Below are positions 57,749 to 64,000 of a stretch of 64,000 nucleotides of DNA, piece by piece (the first letter of the stretch is position 1; every line of letters begins with the position of its first letter). The translations under genes and the position numbers were made by a program. A model generated the notes under the pieces. The model was not told the DNA's origin. It ran no database searches and saw nothing but the letters and a program-made list of their open reading frames with translations. This DNA is from Marchantia polymorpha subsp. ruderalis. Taxonomy: Eukaryota; Streptophyta; Marchantiopsida; Marchantiales; Marchantiaceae. The stretch lies in NCBI GenBank assembly GCA_037833965.1, contig AP031354.1, forward strand, positions 18,888,001 to 18,952,000. The letters are read 5' to 3'.

Positions 57749-60700
57749 ACCCGAGGGTTTACAACATTAATAAAAGATAGTCACGTGCATGAGGATGAGC
57801 TTGTTAGTTTCTTTGAGGAGGAAACTTGGAAACACGGGAATAGATTAGATTGGCAATAGGTTTTCAAAAATTTCAGCCCAAACGGAGCTGAATGCAGAGA
57901 GGATTAGTTAGTGAATACTTATAGAAAAATATAAGTTTTCTTTTTTTCCACATCGTGGAAGTAAAGAATTCGAGTTGTCAGGATCCTGGCAATTGAACTA
58001 GCACTGTTGTAAATTAATATTCCTGGAGGAATGTACCTATAGATCATCCAGGAAAGAAGGAGATGAACATTTAGGATGATTCTTTTCTCCAAAGGCGGAG
58101 GCCAACGAAGACATGTATCTTACATTTACTACAACATTTACTACAACTGCTATCTATCGTCATTGAAATCGTCTTTAACATCGTCTCACACATTTTCAGA
58201 AATCCTCCTTTTTTTAAACAAGATGTTTATGTGCTTCAAAAAGGACAAGCGTATGCAGATTACAGGAGAGCAAGGGATAGTCACATCACTTGCAGCTTCT
58301 GAGGTTTTGGACTTTTGAACCTGACTGATAGGAAAGCATTACACTTCTCCTGCAGGTGCAGCGTATTATTATCAACGATATTATCACAAAACATGCTCAA
58401 TCATATTATGAAATTGCACGGAACTAACGAATCTACAGCTTTTATTTCCTGATATCACTGGATAAGCCTCGATACGACTTAGTTCAAACCAAACGAGGAC
58501 GAGATATTCTGTACTATAGCGTCTGGAAGGACGAGACCTTTCAAACAGATTATTGCTTTTGCGATATGAAGTCTAAAAGCCAGACAGTGTGTGTATGCTG
58601 TTATTGGTTATATAACAGGGATCAGACCCTAAGCTAGAAGACAAAAATACCGTTAACAGCAACAATTGATTGCTATCTCGGAACTCAGCCTTCGCAGGCA
58701 AGTAAGGAAGCTGAGTTCTGAGCTGGCATTAAAGTTTGATACTAACTGTCTTTCGGTGGCAATGTAAGATTGAAACAAAAGAGCTTGTTTCCAAGACACA
58801 TCTTGGAAGAAATTTGGAGAAATAAGTTAGAGAGTAACATGATCGTTTTCTTAGTGCACATATGCATGGCTTTTTGTTCAGTTATTTCTCCATCTTTCAT
58901 GGAACACTCCAACTTCTAAGATGGTGATTAAAAAGCTTTCATTTGCAAAGTCTTTGAAAAATCTCAAGTTAGATTCAACATAATATATTGACTTGGTTGT
59001 AGTTGCTATGATATTTATGACTGGGTAGGTTGTAATATGTTGAATTAGATTCTAATAAAATATGGAAAAAATATTTATGTGAATTTCAACGATAGTCTTC
59101 AGAGGACAAGATTATTTGAAACTTCCTGTTTGTTATATGATGTATTTCCAAGCTCAAACTTAATGATTTTTTTTTCTCAATGTTTGACCAACCCTACCAA
59201 AAGATTCATCCTAAAATGATATGTTAAAATGGTACAAAATTTGATAATAATTTATTAGAAAAAGTCAGCATTATTGAAAAAAACTCAATATACTAAGAGT
59301 TTTAGAGATTAACAAGCTCCTCAAGTTGCGAGATTGCAATGTAATTCCAAAACGTTCATAGAAAACGTCATGATTCATTTCAACATATTGAGTGTGTGAT
59401 ATCATTCATAAAAATTTAATCAGCAGAATTTAATGACAATATGTACAACTAATTAGATTTGTATGGAAACTGATTTCTTTTCATATATATATATACTAAT
59501 TTTATTTTAATTTTTTAGAAAAATAAGAATGAGATATATGATTTAAATTTTTAATTAAATTTTCTAAATTAATAATCTTATAATGATTAAATTTTTTTCA
59601 AAAAAAATATATCCAAATATGCGTTAACAAAATTATAATTCAAATTTTATAAATCAAAATTTTTTTTAATTTTTTTTTTGAGATGCCTACTTAGAAATTT
59701 TTATTATATTGAACCTTAATTTTTAGAGTTATTTAAAAAATAATTTAATTCACTGTATTATACATAATTCTTTGATGATCATCAAAATTAATAAACTAAT
59801 TCCAAAACTTTCTTGTTATACATATGAATATTTTAATATCAAAATTTCTTATGAATTTTTTTTATAAAAATTAAAATGATGAAAAACAATATGACATTCT
59901 TAAACATTTAATCAATTTATTTTAAGTCTACATCTTTTGAGTTCACTTAGTAAGGTTACATACACATAAATTTTATCTATTATAATAACGTGATTTCTCT
60001 TTAATGCTTTAGACTTACATTCTAATGCTTAAGATTTTGTATTAAAAATTTCAAATTTCATTGTGATATTATTAGATTTTAAATATTTAATCTTCTTTTC
60101 TTAGTTATTTAGTGATCAACTTGAAATCAAATAATAATTTTCTATTGAAATAAAAAATATATAATATACTGGCATTTGAAAATTATAATGAAAACATCAC
60201 ATATTATATCATGATTAGGTTTAAAATATGAAATACTTTAAGGCCAATATTGAAATATTATGCATACTTTGAAGTATAATGTTGCGTATAAATTGAAAAA
60301 AAAAATTTGGTTTCAAATTATTTCAATTTTATGCAAATTTTTTTAAGCTACATTATTTTTCAAATCTATATTTTTATATCTAGTATAAATAAAATTTATA
60401 AATCAGAATATATAGCTAGTTATTTTGAGCATAACAGTATTATTAAATTTTAGTAAAAGCTAAATTTAAATTTAAAAGTATATCATTTAAAATTAATATT
60501 TATTTCCAAAAAATCTGGTTATAAAATTTTTTTAAGAAATTTAATATTAGCATTGAATTTGAATATGAATCCAAATATCAAAAGGTGCAACAATTGGCCA
60601 GTTCAAATCAGTAATGTCAAAATTCAAGCAAAATATAAATAATATAAATTCAATCAATATTGTGCAAAAAATCAGCAGAATAATATATTCAATAATGTCA

Positions 60701-62139
60701 AAAAATAACAGTTTTCAACTTTTATCATCAAAAATGATATATTAAAAAAATCCAAAAATGATTTTGATGGGCACTCAATATTGATCACAAGATTTAAAGT
60801 AAAAGTTATATGAAGTCTTATATTATGACTAGCCAAATCTTCATGTTTACATTTATTTCAATTACATAAATCTCCATCCTTGAACTACGATCTACGCGCC
60901 ATCATGTTCAATTACTCAGAATCTTATTATCACCTTTATACTTCGAAGGCATACAAAGATATATCAAGATTGAATCAATTTGTCATCACCACTACTATTT
61001 AGTTATTGTTGGATTTAAATTATATTCTTCATTTCAATTGACAAGAAGATGACGTGTGACCTCATAATAACATAAGTACAATCAGTTAGTATTACATATA
61101 TATATCAATCAGTCTATCTAATTGCTAACTTATGTAATTAAAATCTTCAAGATGTCTCTTTGTATTGCTAAGATTTTTATGTTTATTCATACACAATTTG
61201 GAATTTTTGTTTCTTTTCTTTATCATCTGATAAATCTTGCATAGCATGTTAACTTCGAATGAGTAAGCTTGTATCTTCTACGATTTGCCAATATGTTGAT
61301 TAATCTATCACATTATGATAAACATTACCAATCCGTGAGTAACTAATATGATAACAATCATAGTTCTTGCAACAAAGGATCCGTGTGCAAAAGTTACATT
61401 TGTAGTAAGAGGTTGCAATTTATGATCCGCGAAATAATTACTAGATGGAATCCTTATGACACGCAAAACATTTTTTGACATGATAACACTTGAGATCTAA
61501 CATGATTCATTTTACCTAATGAAATTACTCCGACGCCGTGCAATCCACGTTGCAATACGAAGTCTTGTAACAAATTTACACGAAATAAAAAACAATGTAC
61601 TAAAAAATGACTTGAGAAAATGTCCACAATGTTACAAGAACTTGTATTGGAACATGGTTCAAGGTGTCGTGCAGCTAATACGAGTATGTTCCACTTTATG
61701 TATAAAACTGAATTACACTTGAACAATTACTGGGCTTTGTTACAATTATCAAAAATAGTTAGTAAATTTCAGCTCTACAAACTTGTAAAGTTCAAGCAGG
61801 TATTAAAAGTTTATTCGAATATGGGCATTTCGTGAGAATCTTGCACTTTCTACAATCAACTTGTGTGGAACCTACCTTGTTCTAGCTTCATAGACCGACT
61901 TAGCCTCTCAAACGGTTGTCCACCTCTACTCTCCCACCGTCATCCAGTGAGTTGTGTCTAGGACCCTGTCAACCTTCCTCCTGATCTCCATCTATCTTCC
62001 CTTCAATTACGCCAACGTTTTCCAATCCCGACCTGCCCTTTTCCGCCGCTCCCTTTATTTGTAGTTTAAGCTTCTTCCTTCCCCTTTCGGTCCATCTGGC
62101 CCTCTCCCCCTTCTTCTTCCCGCTCTTCCCCACTGACCT
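57749..62139. other. AT-rich region, no PAL
   Basis: A weak relic of the CHS 3' flank lies near 58063-58140 (GATGAACATTTAGGATGATTC, then AAGACATGTATCTTACATTT). From about 58900 to 61450 the DNA is very AT-rich with long A and T runs and no readable frame. Short frames at 61454-61835 on both strands resemble nothing I recognise. No PAL remnant found. Confidence 0.55.
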
Positions 62140-62265
62140 GTATATACAACCTTCTGAGACAGAGACCTTAATTGTAAAGCTAGACCCGAATCCAACCACA
62201 AGTCCGCAGTCACACCGCTCTCCGCTCTCCGCTCGTGCTGCTCTTCATCTCTGCGGCCCCCTGTG
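62140..62265 (-). pseudogene. Antisense CHS C-terminal relic
   Basis: On the minus strand the sequence aligns with CHS from AGATGAAGAGCAGCACGAG (compare AGAAGAAAAGCAGCACAAC) through GTGTGACTGCGGACTTGTGG to VVGFGSSFTIKVSVSE (compare [16 protein letters not shown]). Proline-Gly of the signature is lost and the frame is broken upstream. It is in reverse orientation relative to every other CHS in the window, so an inversion or inverted insertion has occurred here. Confidence 0.75.
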
Positions 62266-63172
62266 AACGTGAACGCATGAGACGACTCAGACCATTGGAT
62301 AAAAACATCGATTGGATATCACCATCTTTGTTTGACCTCGGTCGCCTCCGGATAGTCCTGGTACTGCTCTACAGATTGTTTGTTAAGTACCGGTCCTAGT
62401 ATTTCACATTATCTTTTGACTTTTCTTCAAGTCTTTTTGTATCAGTCTGGCCCATTGTAAAGTTGATCAACAAACGTGTGTCTTGAATTGGTTTATTGAC
62501 AAGTTTCCAATACCAACCTGATGGTAGTTGGAGTTTCTGTAAATAGCTTGGAGAGGTATTGAAGTAAGGTATCTAAACATATGTTGGAAAGATGGTTATA
62601 AAGAAAGAACGTACATCTAGTATGGAATAATCCATGGTCCTTCACCAGTTATAAGTGAAATAACGTTCAAGGATCATACTACCAAAAATTATATGGAATA
62701 TATCAATTAAATATGTATGCATACTTGAAATGATACATTGTCTGTCAGCAATTCTGATTGACATTGCGTCAAAGGACAGTAATCCATAATGCACAGTGGA
62801 ACACATCAACTATAGTTTTTATACAGTAACTGCTATTTTGATTACATGCGCAGTGTAAAGAAGTTAATTTAAAAACATGTTTTACTGAAGGATTGTACGG
62901 TTGGCGTTCTTTGAAGACTGACTTTTCTTCCATGTTGGTGAAGTGACTTTTATCCCGAGGAAGGAAAGTTTCACCGAACAAATCTTCATGACAGGTGTCT
63001 GACTTTGTATAGCCAGTCAATGGTTGACTCTTAACAGTCCCATGCAAATATTTGCAAATATGCTGCTGAGACTCACTCACACCATCCATCCATTCACCTT
63101 TCCAAACATTACTAGTGACTTTATGATGTCAGTGTAAGTTTGCAAAACTACATAGACTATGTACGTCGGAGC
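62266..63172. other. Upstream region of CHS copy 5
   Basis: No gene recognised. A 106-codon minus frame at 62769-63089 has no recognisable motif and is probably chance. Not alignable by eye with the promoter block of CHS copies 2-4. Confidence 0.45.
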
Positions 63173-63180
63173 TTATAAAC
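63173..63180 (+). promoter_or_regulatory. TATA box of CHS copy 5
   Basis: TTATAAAC in GGAGCTTATAAACACC, 149 bp before the ATG; transcription would start about 120 bp before it. A CT-rich run (63264-63280) lies in the leader. Confidence 0.55.
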
Positions 63181-63328
63181 ACCAGCATTACTCTTGCTCT
63201 CATCCACATTGGAGAGTTTTGTTCTCCTCCTACAACCAGAGACTGAGAGATACATTTATCAGATCTCTCTCTCTCTCTTTCGAACATTAGAGTTTGTGAT
63301 TGTTTGATTTTGTAGAACATCTGTAGAA

Positions 63329-64000
63329 ATGGCCAACAATGCCAATGCTACTGCTTACAAACACCAGAAGGCTGAAGGACCAGCGACAGTTCTTGCCATT
63401 GGCAAAGCCACTCCTCCTACAGCCTTTCCTCAGAGTGAATATCCAGACTTCTTCTTCGACATCACCAATACCAATCACAAAACACAACTCAAAGCCAAAT
63501 TTGCTCGCATATGTAAGTACTCACAAGTATCATGATTTGTTTTATTCCACCTCTATGTTGTCTTCTGATATTCTGCTCAGTACGCTTGGAATTAGATTTC
63601 TGTAAATGCAACGCTGATCAAATAGATAGGCTGGTTGAATTTCGAAATTCTCTACCTAATCATGTTACTCGTGTCATTTTGGTTATTCAGGCAAAAATTC
63701 AGGAATCAACACAAGGTACTTTCACTGCACAGAAGACATCCTGAAGGCCAATCCTTCGATGTGCACTTATCTTGAACCTTCTTTGGATATTCGACAAGAC
63801 ATCGCCATCAGAGAAGTTCCCAGATTGGCAGAGAAGGCAGCGATTGAAGCCTTGGCAGAATGGGGCCAACCCAGAGATCAAATCACCCACGTCGTGTTTG
63901 CAACAACGAGCGGGGTGAACATGCCCGGAGCTGATCTCACTCTCACCAGGCTTCTCGGATTGAACCCGAATGTGAAGCGTACCATGCTCTACCAGCAAGG
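63329..64000 (+). CDS. Chalcone-synthase-type polyketide synthase (copy 5, cut by window end)
   Basis: Exon 1 63329-63512, phase-1 intron 63513-63690 in the Cys62 codon, exon 2 from 63691 to beyond the window. 164 full residues visible, starting [17 protein letters not shown] and ending at YQQ, just before the catalytic Cys. It belongs with copy 1 ([32 protein letters not shown]) and differs from it at, for example, INTRYF, RDQITH and NVKRT. Nothing visible is broken, but intactness beyond residue 164 cannot be judged. Confidence 0.9.

Noticed and set aside
61454-61835. Overlapping 67- to 90-codon frames on both strands
   Set aside because: No recognisable motif, AT-rich surroundings, no start or splice context; likely chance.

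Overview
This is nuclear DNA of a land plant. The multi-copy genes are chalcone-synthase-type polyketide synthases (CHS-like; one phase-1 intron in the conserved Cys codon) and intronless phenylalanine ammonia-lyases (PAL), set among AT-rich spacers full of degenerate Ty1/copia and other mobile elements. The protein style ([23 protein letters not shown] in the CHS-like enzymes) together with intronless PAL tandemly amplified beside CHS suggests a bryophyte, most likely a liverwort of the Marchantia type. That assignment is inference, not proof.

Layout. The core is a repeated two-gene unit: CHS on + followed about 2 kb later by PAL on - (tail to tail); each PAL is head to head with the CHS of the next unit. 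Unit 0 is dead (CHS tail relic 1077-1281, PAL relic 3135-3590). Unit 1 is CHS 4382-5716 and PAL 7827-10025. Unit 2 is CHS 14983-16324 and PAL 18166-20364. Unit 3 is CHS 48537-49878 and PAL 51922-54120. Unit 4 has CHS 56408-57748 but no PAL; instead there is AT-rich DNA with an antisense CHS tail relic (62140-62265). Unit 5 begins with CHS 63329 and runs off the window. CHS of units 1 and 5 form one class, those of units 2-4 another, with different promoters.

The PAL-to-CHS gaps differ greatly: about 2.3 kb (unit 3 to 4), 5 kb (1 to 2) and 28 kb (2 to 3). The 28-kb gap is a stack of nested mobile elements: a fold-back element (21074-22161); an AT-rich TIR-like element Z (22679-30816) holding elements F1 (22988-26499) and E1 (26822-29601); and a Ty1/copia element (30905-47471) holding E2 (33891-43598), which itself holds E3 (35988-41345, opposite strand), plus F2 (45467-46954). 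Homologous sites lacking some of these insertions are present in the other gaps of the same window.

The E/F elements are the least expected content. They share ends (TGTGGTAACCCACT-like at one side, inverted TGTAATAACCCACT-like at the other), make 5-bp target duplications (AATAG, ATCAT, GTGCC, AGTAA exact; one 4 of 5), and the longer ones encode one protein of about 1000 residues: an alpha-helical N-terminal domain, a linker built from micro-palindromes (CGCCTTCGGCG, GCCTACGCGTAGGC), and a C-terminal coiled coil. I see no transposase, integrase or reverse transcriptase in them and no LTRs.

Functionally, PAL makes cinnamate from phenylalanine, and CHS-type enzymes condense the derived CoA ester with malonyl-CoA, so entry and branch-point enzymes of phenylpropanoid/polyketide metabolism are co-amplified here. 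C4H and 4CL, the intervening steps, are not in the window.
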